Shown: positions 1-8,206 of the stretch, in pieces
Layout of the letters: each line of letters begins with the position of its first letter
Position numbering within the stretch: position 1 is the first letter of the stretch
DNA from: Musicola paradisiaca NCPPB 2511
GTDB taxonomy: Bacteria > Pseudomonadota > Gammaproteobacteria > Enterobacterales > Enterobacteriaceae
Length of the DNA: 64,000 bases
Assembly (NCBI RefSeq): GCF_000400505.1
Contig: NZ_CM001857.1
Coordinates: forward strand, 4,411,868-4,475,867
Direction of reading: 5' to 3'
The notes under the pieces: model-generated
Databases searched by the model: none
Seen by the model: only the letters and a program-made list of their open reading frames with translations
Told to the model about the DNA's origin: nothing
Made by a program: the position numbers and the translations under genes

Positions 1-198
1 CTAAACGATGCAGTAATCATTTTATGGAATGAAATAAATTCATATAAAATCCCTGAAAATATTATAAATCACATTAGAAACCATAGTGATAATTATCATC
101 ACACCGATAACGACATCTCTAAGTTCAAGAAAGACTACCCTTCCTATATAGATGAAGAATGGGATCCTAATTATGCTGATGAAGAACTGAGGAAATAA
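1..198 (+). CDS. C-terminal part of an unknown protein (cut by the window start)
   Basis: An open frame enters from the left edge and ends with TAA at 196-198, giving 65 visible residues rich in Asn, Asp, Ile and Tyr, with an acidic tail (DEEWDPNYADEELRK). Codon use is clearly AT-rich compared with the GC-rich chromosomal genes from 2.1 kb onward, which suggests recent transfer. It runs toward, and its last 32 bases overlap, the small gene on the opposite strand. It lies inside the P2-like element as possible cargo. I do not recognise the family, and too little is visible to assign a function. Confidence 0.5.
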   Translation, partial: LNDAVIILWNEINSYKIPENIINHIRNHSDNYHHTDNDISKFKKDYPSYIDEEWDPNYADEELRK

Positions 199-382
199 AT
201 TCATTCAGCTCGTCTAACTCCCTTTCAGCACTATCTGCACTGGCCCGCAATTTTTCTGGTCTTTCCTTGAGAGATTCGCGGGCTTCCAATTTCTTAATGA
301 AAGTTAGCAAGAACTCAATCAATTCATCATCAGTAAGATCACCACGCATAATGCTGGGTCCTACTTTATTCTCACCTTCCAT
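167..382 (-). CDS. Small acidic helical protein in the position of phage cox
   Basis: A 71-residue protein read leftward from ATG 382, chosen because a strong GGAGGGG ribosome site lies just upstream; a GTG at 403 in the same frame would fall before that site. The sequence is charged and probably helical (ELIEFLLTFIKKLEARESLKE), with no membrane segment and no evident DNA-binding motif. It is divergent from the repressor gene, which is where P2 keeps cox, but it does not resemble the Cox sequence I remember. It may be a first lytic-side gene or a cargo protein. Function is unknown. Confidence 0.5.
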   Translation of the reverse strand: MEGENKVGPSIMRGDLTDDELIEFLLTFIKKLEARESLKERPEKLRASADSAERELDELNEFISSVLHQHN

Positions 383-477
383 CCGTTCACCCCTCCCCCT
401 CACCGTGATACTCTCTTCCGATCACCAATCACTTACATCGGCTTTCAGTTGCTTGTGTTCGCGGTTGGTTTTTCATG

Positions 478-535
478 CCCTCATTGGAACCCATATAGGT
501 GCCAATGAGGGGAATTTAGATCCTATATGGGTTCC
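478..535. promoter_or_regulatory. Two overlapping inverted repeats, likely repressor operator region
   Basis: Between the divergent small gene and the repressor gene lie two perfect inverted repeats that overlap. CCCTCATTGG at 478-487 pairs with CCAATGAGGG at 502-511. GGAACCCATATAGG at 486-499 pairs with CCTATATGGGTTCC at 522-535. The position matches the genetic switch of P2-like phages, where the C repressor binds. Because the arms overlap, the two hairpins could not form at once in RNA, so a role in the leader transcript is also possible. Confidence 0.55.
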
Positions 536-542
536 ATGTCAA

Positions 543-836
543 ATGAAACTTAGCGAAAAAGTAAAGGCACTAAGAGAAGCAGAGGGACTTAGCCAGTCAA
601 GATTTTGTGAAATCATAGACTTACCTCTAAGCACTCTTAAAAAATATGAGACTGGCAACTTTGAGCCAGGGGGAAATGCTTTGCTCAAAATCACAATGCA
701 TCCCACTTTCCAAAAATACACCCTGTGGTTAATGACGGATAAAACAGCACCGGAAGCTGGGCAGATCGCACCGGCCCTCGCGCACATTGGGCCAGAAGAA
801 ACAAAATCTCACCAATCAAACCAGAATATTGGATAA
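543..836 (+). CDS. C: P2-like phage repressor C (HTH, XRE-like)
   Basis: A 97-residue protein of the size of P2 repressor C (99 residues). The N-terminal half carries a helix-turn-helix (roughly residues 15-38, containing LSQSRFCEIIDLPLSTLKKY). The C-terminal half contains FQKYTLWLMTDKTAPE and GQIAPALAHIG, which closely match the P2 C protein as I remember it. ATG 543 is chosen because it gives this length; the open frame extends to 267, but that extension runs through the operator region and is not protein-like. In P2 this dimer represses the early promoter and maintains lysogeny. The integrase gene follows 66 bases downstream, as in P2. Confidence 0.85.
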   Translation: MKLSEKVKALREAEGLSQSRFCEIIDLPLSTLKKYETGNFEPGGNALLKITMHPTFQKYTLWLMTDKTAPEAGQIAPALAHIGPEETKSHQSNQNIG

Positions 837-902
837 ATATTTACATAAGTTACATCTTTGATATTGCATATCAGGATGATGACTGCATCGGAGAGTGTTC
901 TT

Positions 903-1886
903 ATGGCAATTAAGAAACTCGATGATGGTCGATATGAAGTGGACATTCGCCCGATAGGACGTAACGGAAAACGCATCCGGCGGCGGTTTGAGAAAAAGAC
1001 AGAAGCGGTAGCATTCGAACGCTACACGTTGTCCAGAGCGGACAAAAAAGAGTGGCAGCACGGTTATGGCGTTGAACATCGCCAGCTCAGTGAACTGGTT
1101 GAATTATGGTGGCTTTACTACGGCCAGAATCTGAAGAATGGTTTGATAGAAAAGCGTCACCTGAAACGGACAGCGGCCCAGATGGACGACCCGGAGATAT
1201 GCCGGATAAACAAGCGTTCAATTCTGGAATTCCGTACCCGGCGATTATATGACGGTATCAGCTCTTCAACGGTCAATCGGGACATCTACCGGCTTTCCGG
1301 GATGTTTTCGGCACTGATAAAACTGGAGATCTACACCGGCGAGAATCCCTTAAAGGAATTGCCACCGTTGCCAGAAAAGCAGCCAACAGTCACTTTCCTG
1401 ACTGAATCAGAGATTGCACGCCTGCTGGATACGATGGAAGGCGATCAATACCGGCTGGCTGTGCTGTGCCTGAGTACCGGCGCAAGGTGGGGAGAAGCCA
1501 GCACATTACGGGCTGAACAGGTGATGCATAACCGGGTGACGTTTACCGAAACCAAGAACGGTAAAAACAGAACCATTCCGATATCGGAAGAGGTTACGCG
1601 GATCATCAAAACCCGTGAAACCGGAAAGTTGTTTAAAGTGGACTACTCGGCATTTTGCGAGCAAATCAAAGCGGTAAAACCCGATATTCCGAAAGGCCAG
1701 GCATCACACATACTACGGCACACATTTGCCAGCCATTTTGTGATGAACGGGGGAAATCTGGTGGCATTACAGCAGATTTTAGGTCATGCCAGCATTCAGC
1801 AAACCATGACTTACGCGCATCTTGCACCGGACTATCTGCAAAACGCTATAACACTCAACCCATTACGGGGAAAAATAGCGGTTTAG
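903..1886 (+). CDS. int: P2-type tyrosine integrase
   Basis: A 327-residue tyrosine recombinase beginning MAIKKLDDGRYEVDIRP, nearly identical to the start of P2 Int (about 337 residues). An AP2-like arm-binding region lies at the N-terminus, a core-binding domain at about 65-160, and the catalytic domain follows. The catalytic set is visible: Arg in STGARWGE, HxxR in HILRHTFA, His in LGHAS and the Tyr in MTYAHL. ATG 903 is preferred because GGAGAG lies seven bases upstream; the frame is open from 858. It should integrate the element at the attachment site just downstream, by the cpxP terminator, and probably shares a transcript with the repressor gene. Confidence 0.9.
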   Translation: MAIKKLDDGRYEVDIRPIGRNGKRIRRRFEKKTEAVAFERYTLSRADKKEWQHGYGVEHRQLSELVELWWLYYGQNLKNGLIEKRHLKRTAAQMDDPEICRINKRSILEFRTRRLYDGISSSTVNRDIYRLSGMFSALIKLEIYTGENPLKELPPLPEKQPTVTFLTESEIARLLDTMEGDQYRLAVLCLSTGARWGEASTLRAEQVMHNRVTFTETKNGKNRTIPISEEVTRIIKTRETGKLFKVDYSAFCEQIKAVKPDIPKGQASHILRHTFASHFVMNGGNLVALQQILGHASIQQTMTYAHLAPDYLQNAITLNPLRGKIAV

Positions 1887-2004
1887 GATCGTCCACATAT
1901 TGTCCACACTTGCGGAAAACGGCCCATTTCTGACCACTTTTTAACCGCTTACAATTGCTTGTAATCACTTAACATGCAGTTGTTTTTAAAGGGTTTTCCA
2001 GAAA

Positions 2005-2040
2005 ATCCGCAAAAAAAGCCCGCCATCAAGGCGGGGAAAA
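2005..2040. other. att: Probable element attachment site (att) at the cpxP terminator
   Basis: The integrase stop codon is about 120 bases away and chromosomal sequence (CpxQ, cpxP) begins here. P2's own core site is also an A-run followed by GCCCG, as recalled from memory, and the same arrangement (AAAAAAAGCCCGCC) is seen here. The other end of the element is outside the window, so the repeated core cannot be delimited. Confidence 0.35.
2011..2036 (-). terminator. Rho-independent terminator of cpxP / CpxQ
   Basis: Read on the minus strand, CCCCGCC (2036-2030), loop TTGAT, GGCGGGC, then seven T residues (complement of 2017-2011). It is a classic strong terminator, about 92 bases after the cpxP stop codon. 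Confidence 0.85.
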
Positions 2041-2069
2041 AGACAGGGATGGTGTCTATGGCAAGGAAA
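2011..2069 (-). ncRNA. cpxQ: CpxQ-like small RNA from the cpxP 3' untranslated region
   Basis: The minus strand at 2069-2041 reads TTTCCTTGCCATAGACACC followed by ATCCCTGTCT, which matches the seed region of Salmonella/E. coli CpxQ as I remember it, and then leads directly into the terminator hairpin and T-run. CpxQ is released from cpxP mRNA by RNase E, works with Hfq, and represses mRNAs of inner-membrane and envelope proteins, including cpxP-linked stress targets. The 5' end is estimated from the conserved start, not seen. The conservation of this unspaced block in an otherwise variable spacer is the main evidence. Confidence 0.75.
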
Positions 2070-2084
2070 GGTTACTTCTCAACA

Positions 2085-2140
2085 ACACACTACTCTCAGC
2101 ACTACACACTACATCTCAGCACGACTCACTACTCGGAACT
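2085..2140. repeat. Short degenerate tandem repeat spanning the cpxP stop
   Basis: About two and a half copies of a 19-20 base unit: ACACACTACTCTCAGCACT at 2085-2103, ACACACTACATCTCAGCACG at 2104-2123, and a partial third copy at 2124-2140 that covers the cpxP stop codon. It separates cpxP from the CpxQ segment. Confidence 0.6.
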
Positions 2141-2653
2141 GACGGATTGCCCCTGGCGGAACATATCCATACTTCTGGCGCTCTGGTCAGCCGCTATCTG
2201 CTGACGAACATCCTGCATATTCTGTTCATGCTGGTGATTCAGCATTGTCTTCTGGTCCGGGGTCAACAGCTTGTACATCTGATTGCGAACCCTGGCCATT
2301 TCGACCTGGCGTGCTATTTGCGCTTCGGCCATTCGGCTGATTTGCGCTCGCACTGCGGAGGCATCGAATTTATCCGCCGTGACCAATTGGTACATCGTCT
2401 CGACATCGTCAATATCGTAAAGAGGCGGCGGCATATTGCGTACCTGGCGCGTCAAATCGCGCATTTGCTGGCGCTGTTGTTCAGTCAACTTCACAGCATC
2501 AAACATGCCCTGCTGACTCTCTTCACGTTTCATGGCAGATTCATCCCGATAACAGAGCCCTTTCGTAAGAGAGCCATTTCCGGCAGCCATCGCTGCTCCG
2601 GTTACCAGCATCAACAGTGAAGCGACTGACAACGTGATGGTGGTGCCCTGCAT
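2129..2653 (-). CDS. cpxP: CpxP, periplasmic adaptor/inhibitor of the Cpx system
   Basis: A 174-residue secreted protein with a signal peptide (hydrophobic residues 5-20, ending near GAAMA) and two LTxxQ-type motifs (LTEQQRQQM, LTPDQK) typical of the CpxP/Spy family. In the periplasm CpxP dampens CpxA and helps DegP remove misfolded proteins. ATG 2653 is chosen over the upstream TTG because GAGGAG stands six bases before it. It is divergent from cpxR, with a CpxR box in the shared promoter region, so it should be strongly Cpx-induced. Its 3' end gives rise to the CpxQ-like RNA. Confidence 0.92.
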   Translation of the reverse strand: MQGTTITLSVASLLMLVTGAAMAAGNGSLTKGLCYRDESAMKREESQQGMFDAVKLTEQQRQQMRDLTRQVRNMPPPLYDIDDVETMYQLVTADKFDASAVRAQISRMAEAQIARQVEMARVRNQMYKLLTPDQKTMLNHQHEQNMQDVRQQIAADQSARSMDMFRQGQSVSSE

Positions 2654-2737
2654 CAATGACTCCTCAATTCGGTGAGCTGCTCTGTGAATCGATGAAGCTC
2701 AGTCTAATTACCCTGCTGCAAACATGCGTCAGACGAT

Positions 2738-2752
2738 GTAAAACTACGTAAA
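2738..2752. promoter_or_regulatory. CpxR binding site
   Basis: A perfect GTAAA-N5-GTAAA repeat (GTAAAACTACGTAAA) in the 150-base divergent region between cpxP and cpxR. It matches the established CpxR consensus and is placed to activate cpxP and autoregulate cpxRA. Confidence 0.85.
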
Positions 2753-2806
2753 GTCATGGAATAGCAGCGATCTATGACGTATTTTGCCCATGGAGGTAGG
2801 TGACTT

Positions 2807-3505
2807 ATGAATAAAATTCTGTTGGTTGATGACGATAAAGAGCTGACATCCCTGCTCAAGGAACTGCTTGAAATGGAAGGTTTTAGCGTCGTTGTCGCCC
2901 ACGATGGCGAACAGGCGTTGAGCGTACTGGATGATTCTATCGACCTACTGTTGTTGGACATCATGATGCCCAGAAAAAACGGCATCGATACACTCAAAGA
3001 ACTGCGTCAACGCTACCAGACGCCGGTGATTATGCTGACGGCCCGCGGCAGCGAGCTGGATCGCGTGCTGGGTCTGGAGCTGGGGGCGGACGACTACCTG
3101 CCGAAGCCGTTCAACGACCGGGAACTGGTTGCCCGCATCCGTGCCATTCTGCGTCGTTCCAATTGGACCGACCAACAACAAGCGGGCGAAGCCGGTGCGC
3201 CTACCATTGAAGTTGACGCCCTGCGTCTCAATCCGGGTCGTCAGGAGGCCAGTTTCGATCACATCGTGCTGGAACTGACCGGGACGGAATTCACCCTGCT
3301 GTACCTGCTGGCGCAACGCCTCGGACAGGTGGTTTCCCGCGAACACCTCAGCCAGGAAGTGCTGGGCAAACGTCTGACGCCGTTTGATCGCGCCATCGAT
3401 ATGCATATCTCCAATCTGCGCCGGAAACTGCCGGAGCGTAAAGACGGCTTACCCTGGTTCAAAACGTTGCGCGGCCGCGGTTATCTGATGGTTTCCACGG
3501 CATGA
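2807..3505 (+). CDS. cpxR: CpxR, envelope-stress response regulator
   Basis: A 232-residue OmpR-family regulator. The receiver domain (about 1-120) has acidic residues in VDDDKE, the phospho-acceptor Asp in LLLLDIMMPRKNG and the conserved Lys in PKPF. The winged-helix output domain (about 135-230) ends in the typical RGRGYLM. It is phosphorylated by CpxA and activates protein-folding and degradation factors of the envelope. The start is set by the ATG after a GGAGG-like site (tggaggtag). Its stop overlaps the cpxA start by four bases (ATGA), indicating coupled translation. Confidence 0.96.
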   Translation: MNKILLVDDDKELTSLLKELLEMEGFSVVVAHDGEQALSVLDDSIDLLLLDIMMPRKNGIDTLKELRQRYQTPVIMLTARGSELDRVLGLELGADDYLPKPFNDRELVARIRAILRRSNWTDQQQAGEAGAPTIEVDALRLNPGRQEASFDHIVLELTGTEFTLLYLLAQRLGQVVSREHLSQEVLGKRLTPFDRAIDMHISNLRRKLPERKDGLPWFKTLRGRGYLMVSTA

Positions 3506-4872
3506 TCAACAGCCTGACCGCGCGTATCTTCGCTATTTTTTGGTTGACGCTGGCGCTGGTGCTGGTGCTGGTGCTGTTGTTGCCCAAACTGGATTCCCGC
3601 CAGCTGACGCCATTGCTGGAAAGCGAGCAACGCCAGGGGTTGATGCTGGAACAGCACATCGAAATGGAACTGGCCACCGACCCGGCCAACGACCTGCTCT
3701 GGTGGCGACGCCTGTTCCGCGTGATCGACAAATGGGCGCCGCCCGGCCAGCGTTTGCTGTTAGTCACCAGCGAAGGGCGTGTCATCGGCGCGCAGCGTCA
3801 GGAAATGCAGATCGTCCGTAACTTTATCGGCCAGTCCGATAACGCGGATTTCCCGCAGAAAAAGAATTACGGTCGAGTGGAATTGCTGGGGCCATTCGCC
3901 ATCCGCGACGGCGAAGACAACTACATGATGTACATGATTCGCCCAGCCAACAGCCCGCAATCCGATTTCATCAATCTGTTGTTTGACCGCCCGTTGCTGC
4001 TGTTATTGGTCACGATGCTCACCAGCTCGCCGCTGTTGCTGTGGCTGGCCTGGAGCCTGGCAAAACCGGCGCGGAAGCTGAAAAATGCCGCGGATGACGT
4101 CGCCCGAGGCAACCTGCGCCAGCACCCGGAACTGGAATCCGGCCCGCAGGAATTTCGCGCCACCGGCTCCAGTTTCAACCAGATGGTTAGCGCGCTTGAA
4201 CGCATGGTCACGGCCCAACAACGTCTGTTGTCCGATATTTCCCACGAACTGCGTACTCCGCTGACCCGTTTACAATTGGCGACGGCGCTGCTGCGGCGGC
4301 GTCAGGGCGAAAATAACGAGCTGAATCGCATTGAAACGGAAACCCAACGGCTCGACAGCATGATCAATGATTTGCTGGTGCTGTCGCGTAATCAGCATAA
4401 AAACGAACTGTCGCGCGAAGTGCTAAAAGCGGACGAACTGTGGAGCGATGTGCTGGCCGATGCCGGTTTTGAAGCGGAACAGATGGGGAAAACGCTGGAG
4501 GTGCTTGCGCCGCCGGGCCCATGGCCGTTATTCGGCAACCCGACGGCCCTCGACAGCGCACTGGAAAATATCGTTCGCAACGCACTGCGTTATTCCTACA
4601 GTCGCATCACCGTCTCTTTCTCCATCGACAATCAGGGGGTAACTATTGTCGTCGGCGACGACGGCCCCGGTGTCAGCCCGGAAGATCGGGAGCAGATTTT
4701 CCGCCCGTTTTTCCGTACCGACGAAGCGCGCGACCGCGAATCCGGCGGTACCGGCCTGGGGTTGGCGATTGTCGAAACGGCCATCACCCAACACCGCGGC
4801 TGGATCAAAGCGGACGATAGCCCGCTGGGCGGATTGCAGCTCACACTATGGCTGCCGCTGTACCAGCATTGA
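3502..4872 (+). CDS. cpxA: CpxA, envelope-stress sensor histidine kinase
   Basis: A 456-residue inner-membrane kinase, as in E. coli (457). TM1 lies at about 8-28, a periplasmic sensor domain follows to about 160, TM2 at about 162-185, then HAMP. The H-box is DISHELRTPLTRL, and the ATPase domain carries GDDGPGV and GGTGLGLAI. It phosphorylates or dephosphorylates CpxR in response to misfolded envelope proteins and is held inactive by CpxP. Its start overlaps the end of cpxR, so the two genes form one operon. Confidence 0.96.
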   Translation: MINSLTARIFAIFWLTLALVLVLVLLLPKLDSRQLTPLLESEQRQGLMLEQHIEMELATDPANDLLWWRRLFRVIDKWAPPGQRLLLVTSEGRVIGAQRQEMQIVRNFIGQSDNADFPQKKNYGRVELLGPFAIRDGEDNYMMYMIRPANSPQSDFINLLFDRPLLLLLVTMLTSSPLLLWLAWSLAKPARKLKNAADDVARGNLRQHPELESGPQEFRATGSSFNQMVSALERMVTAQQRLLSDISHELRTPLTRLQLATALLRRRQGENNELNRIETETQRLDSMINDLLVLSRNQHKNELSREVLKADELWSDVLADAGFEAEQMGKTLEVLAPPGPWPLFGNPTALDSALENIVRNALRYSYSRITVSFSIDNQGVTIVVGDDGPGVSPEDREQIFRPFFRTDEARDRESGGTGLGLAIVETAITQHRGWIKADDSPLGGLQLTLWLPLYQH

Positions 4873-5147
4873 CCTCATCCCCCACGCAATAACGGGCCAC
4901 GCATTCCCCTGTCGTCGCCCGTAAAAACTCCGTTTCAATCACCGGTCGCACGAAGCCGTCATACTGTCTATCTATCATCACAACCACGATGCCGACGCAT
5001 TGAGTTTTTCCATTGGTCGGGTAGAGTGTTGTGCCAGATATCGCCGGTTAGCCGCCGGAAGAGAAATTATCCCATCAGATACGTTCTGAGTACGGTCTGA
5101 CGGGATACGTTCTTGATGTTGCCTGATACCTTGCACAGGAAAAGGAC

Positions 5148-7346
5148 ATGAAAGGATTAGCCTTACTGGCTGGATTGACTGCCATGCTGATGAATGCTCC
5201 TGTCTTTGCATCCAGCGATGGCGTATGCGGTTTCTCCGATGCCGACTGCGGTGTGCCCGCACTCCCTTATCTATTGCCGGATAACGACACCCGAACCAAT
5301 CTGATACTGCTGCAAAGCAGCAGAAACCGTATCTCATTACCGATCCCGCAACCGCCACCGGATCAACCGCATTCCCGCGACGATCCATTCACTGCTTACC
5401 GGGTGATGGGGCTGGCCGCCACCGAACAGGATGACGACAACACCACGGATGCCGCCGGCGATGCGACGCAGAACAGAGACGATGCGACTGCCCAGCCCAA
5501 CACTGCGCTGGTGCAAAAAGCCGGGTTGCTGCATCTGCCGGAACCGGTTCTGGAAAAACTGCGTAATTTAACGCCGGTCGATCTGGAGGGCCGCTGGATT
5601 TCCAACGATCTCACCACGTTGGAGGCGTTTTTCGATCTGCTGCGCGGCGACGGGGAACTGACGAATGATCAGCGGGTCTCGCTGGCGTTGGCGCGCATCA
5701 ACATGCTCGCTGCCGATTATACCGTCGGCAATGTCAATGCCGATTTGGCCTCCCTGCCGGGGAAAGGCCATGCGGACGAGCTCCGCCGTTACCTTGCCGC
5801 CGTAGCGGCATTTTACGACGGGAACCTGGAGCAGGCTGAAAGCGGGTTTCAACAATTGTTGCCGGCGGGCCAGACCTGGGTGGCGGAAACAGCCCGTTAT
5901 ATGCTGATCCGGGTCGCCATCAACGAAGCCATGAAAGACGCGCTCGACGAATACAGCATGTTCGATGCCCGGAAAATGGATCGAAACGCCGGGCAAAAAG
6001 CGGTTCAGCGTATTGACGACTATCTGAAAAATTATCCACAAGGCCGTTATGTCGACTCGGCGCGGGGGCTGTACCGCCGCGCTTACTGGATCAGCGGCGA
6101 TATCGTCGCTCTCGCACGGCAGTTCAGCCAGGCGTTGAGCAATGCCAGCAGCGTCGACGATCTACTGGGGATCAGCAATGAAGTCGACAACAAACTGTTG
6201 GAAGACAGCCGTTTCGTCACTTCCGCCGATACGCCGATCCTGATGCTGGTGCAGGACATCAAACGCCTGCGCAGCCCAGAAGGCTGGATGAGCCTGCCGG
6301 CGCTGACGCAGGAAGAGTTGAACCAACAGCAGCCCTTGTTCGAACAGGCAAACATGCAGGATGCATTCCTCTACTTGCAGGCCGCCTACCAGTTCTATTT
6401 GAAGCGGGATTATGCCGCCGTGGTCACTCTGCTGCCGATGACCACCGACAAAGACATCACCAACGTGATCGCCTTCAGCAATCAGGTGCTGCGCGGGCTG
6501 GCCATGCAGCAGCAGCAACAGTGGGATGCAGCGGAAGCGCACTGGCGCCACCTATTGATGCTGAAAACCAGCTACACCCAACAGCAATATCTGCAACTGG
6601 TGCTGGCCCAGACGTTGGTGGACAGCGGGCAACCGGAACGGGTATTCACACCGGAAAGCCCGGTGAAAAATTTGCGGTTCCGCTCTGCGATCCTGAAAGT
6701 CAGCGCCGATGCCGAGTTGCTGCGCCGCCAAACCGGCGCTCAGCAGTCCCATGAAGAGCGCGCCATCGCCCTGCACACATTGCTGACTAAACAACTGAGC
6801 CACCACGACTATGCCGGGTTCCTGCAAGACAGCGCATTGCTTAAAACCATCGCACCGCTGGAAAGTACGGAAAACCAAAGCTGGAACGAAGAAGATCTGA
6901 CGGTGTTCGACTGGGACGGCAGCGACACTGAAGACGGGTACGAGTGCCCGTCATTAAAAGAAACCGTCGTCACATTGAGCCAAAACCCCAACGATGCGCA
7001 TGCCATCAACTGTATGGGCGAATTTGTACTGCGTAGCGGGAATAGCGTGGGGTTCGACTGGGGCGAAAACAACATGCTCAACGGTTTGACGGGCGCGAAA
7101 ACCCGTTATCAGGGGCAGGAATACACCCGCCTTGACGACTACATGCAGGTCATCGCCGATCCGAAAGCGCCGCCGGAAGATAAAAGTTACGCGCTGTATC
7201 GCGCCGTCTACTGCTACGCGCCCAGCGGTTATAACGATTGCGGCTCGCAGGATATCAGCAAGGAAACGCGCAAAGCTTGGTTCCGCCAGTTGAAAACCGA
7301 CTACAAAGGCAGTCAATGGGCAAGGCAGCTCAAGTATTACTGGTAA
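5148..7346 (+). CDS. Exported 732-residue helical-repeat (TPR-like) protein of unknown function
   Basis: I do not recognise a named family. The protein starts with a clear signal peptide (residues 1-21, ending PVFA), followed by a Cys-containing stretch, a low-complexity Asp/Thr region (about 85-115), and then a long helical part with TPR-like features (for example YPQGRYVDSARGLYRRA, and AYQFYLKRDYAAVVTL). Aromatic and Gln-rich helices continue to the C-terminus. It lacks a lipobox and obvious membrane segments, so it is probably periplasmic. The ribosome site AGGAAAAGG precedes ATG 5148. Its end overlaps the next gene by 31 bases, which points to a joint function with the DUF3142-type protein. 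Confidence 0.8.
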   Translation: MKGLALLAGLTAMLMNAPVFASSDGVCGFSDADCGVPALPYLLPDNDTRTNLILLQSSRNRISLPIPQPPPDQPHSRDDPFTAYRVMGLAATEQDDDNTTDAAGDATQNRDDATAQPNTALVQKAGLLHLPEPVLEKLRNLTPVDLEGRWISNDLTTLEAFFDLLRGDGELTNDQRVSLALARINMLAADYTVGNVNADLASLPGKGHADELRRYLAAVAAFYDGNLEQAESGFQQLLPAGQTWVAETARYMLIRVAINEAMKDALDEYSMFDARKMDRNAGQKAVQRIDDYLKNYPQGRYVDSARGLYRRAYWISGDIVALARQFSQALSNASSVDDLLGISNEVDNKLLEDSRFVTSADTPILMLVQDIKRLRSPEGWMSLPALTQEELNQQQPLFEQANMQDAFLYLQAAYQFYLKRDYAAVVTLLPMTTDKDITNVIAFSNQVLRGLAMQQQQQWDAAEAHWRHLLMLKTSYTQQQYLQLVLAQTLVDSGQPERVFTPESPVKNLRFRSAILKVSADAELLRRQTGAQQSHEERAIALHTLLTKQLSHHDYAGFLQDSALLKTIAPLESTENQSWNEEDLTVFDWDGSDTEDGYECPSLKETVVTLSQNPNDAHAINCMGEFVLRSGNSVGFDWGENNMLNGLTGAKTRYQGQEYTRLDDYMQVIADPKAPPEDKSYALYRAVYCYAPSGYNDCGSQDISKETRKAWFRQLKTDYKGSQWARQLKYYW

Positions 7347-8098
7347 GCGGCCTCCTGCTGGCCAGCCTGTGGTGTCTGCCCTGTTCCGCTTACAGCGCGT
7401 CGGCTCACGATACTACCGTCAATGCCGACCGCTATCAGTCGTTCTGGTTGTGGGCGGCGGTGCAACCTCAGCCGGTTCTCCATCAGGCGAACACGCTGTA
7501 TCTGCATCAGGGCGAACTGACCAGGCGCAATGGCAAAAGCGTCTTTCTACGTCAGGGGTTGCCGCCCAGCCGGCTGGCGGTCAAACACCTCTGGCTCTCT
7601 TTTCGCGTTTCCGAGCTTGTCATCAACGAACACGAATGGAGCCAGTTGCTGCGATTACGGCAACGCTGGAGCGCCTACGGCAACCCAGTGGAAGGTATTC
7701 AGATTGATTTCGACGCCAAAAGCCGCCATCTGGCCCACTACGCCGCATTCCTGCAAGAATTACGCAAACGCCTGCCGCCAGGCTGCAAGTTAAGTATCAC
7801 CGGCCTGTTGGACTGGGCCAAAAACGGCGATATCAGGCAATTGAACCGGCTCAACGGCGTGGTAGACGAATTGGTGGTACAGACTTATCAAGGGCGGCGC
7901 ACCGTCGCCACCTACGCCGACTATCTGCCTTCATTATTGGCCCTGAAGCTGCCGTTTCGCATCGGGTTGGTGCAGCACGGCAAGTGGGACGAACAGTGGC
8001 AACGCCGCCTGTCCGCCTCGCCGTTCTATCTGGGCGAAGTGGTGTTTCTGCTTAATCCGACGCCGTCGTCCCACGCGCCGTTGCTCGACCGGCGTTGA
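7316..8098 (+). CDS. DUF3142-type protein, exported or membrane-anchored
   Basis: A 260-residue protein starting inside the end of the upstream gene; ATG 7316 is chosen because it directly precedes a signal-like segment (AAQVLLVSGLLLASLWCLPC), and the upstream 26 codons of the frame are shadow sequence. The body has a TIM-barrel-like pattern, with strands such as GIQIDFDA and VDELVVQTYQGR, and an ending strand GEVVFLLNP. This matches DUF3142 from memory, a family of unknown function that looks like a glycoside-hydrolase fold. Acidic residues in IQIDFDA could be catalytic, but this is inference. It is translationally coupled to the TPR-like protein. Confidence 0.75.
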   Translation: MGKAAQVLLVSGLLLASLWCLPCSAYSASAHDTTVNADRYQSFWLWAAVQPQPVLHQANTLYLHQGELTRRNGKSVFLRQGLPPSRLAVKHLWLSFRVSELVINEHEWSQLLRLRQRWSAYGNPVEGIQIDFDAKSRHLAHYAAFLQELRKRLPPGCKLSITGLLDWAKNGDIRQLNRLNGVVDELVVQTYQGRRTVATYADYLPSLLALKLPFRIGLVQHGKWDEQWQRRLSASPFYLGEVVFLLNPTPSSHAPLLDRR

Positions 8099-8206
8099 TT
8101 GACCGGCGTTGCCGCCCGGAAACGCCGCTATCCCGGATATGTGCAAACGTGGCCGGCAAGGGGATCCGCCATACGCTCCGGTCAGGATCCCATGTGCTTC
8201 AGCGCG

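Noticed and set aside
8087..8111. Tandem copy of GACCGGCGTTG over the stop of the DUF3142 gene
   Set aside because: A single short duplication; probably neutral.
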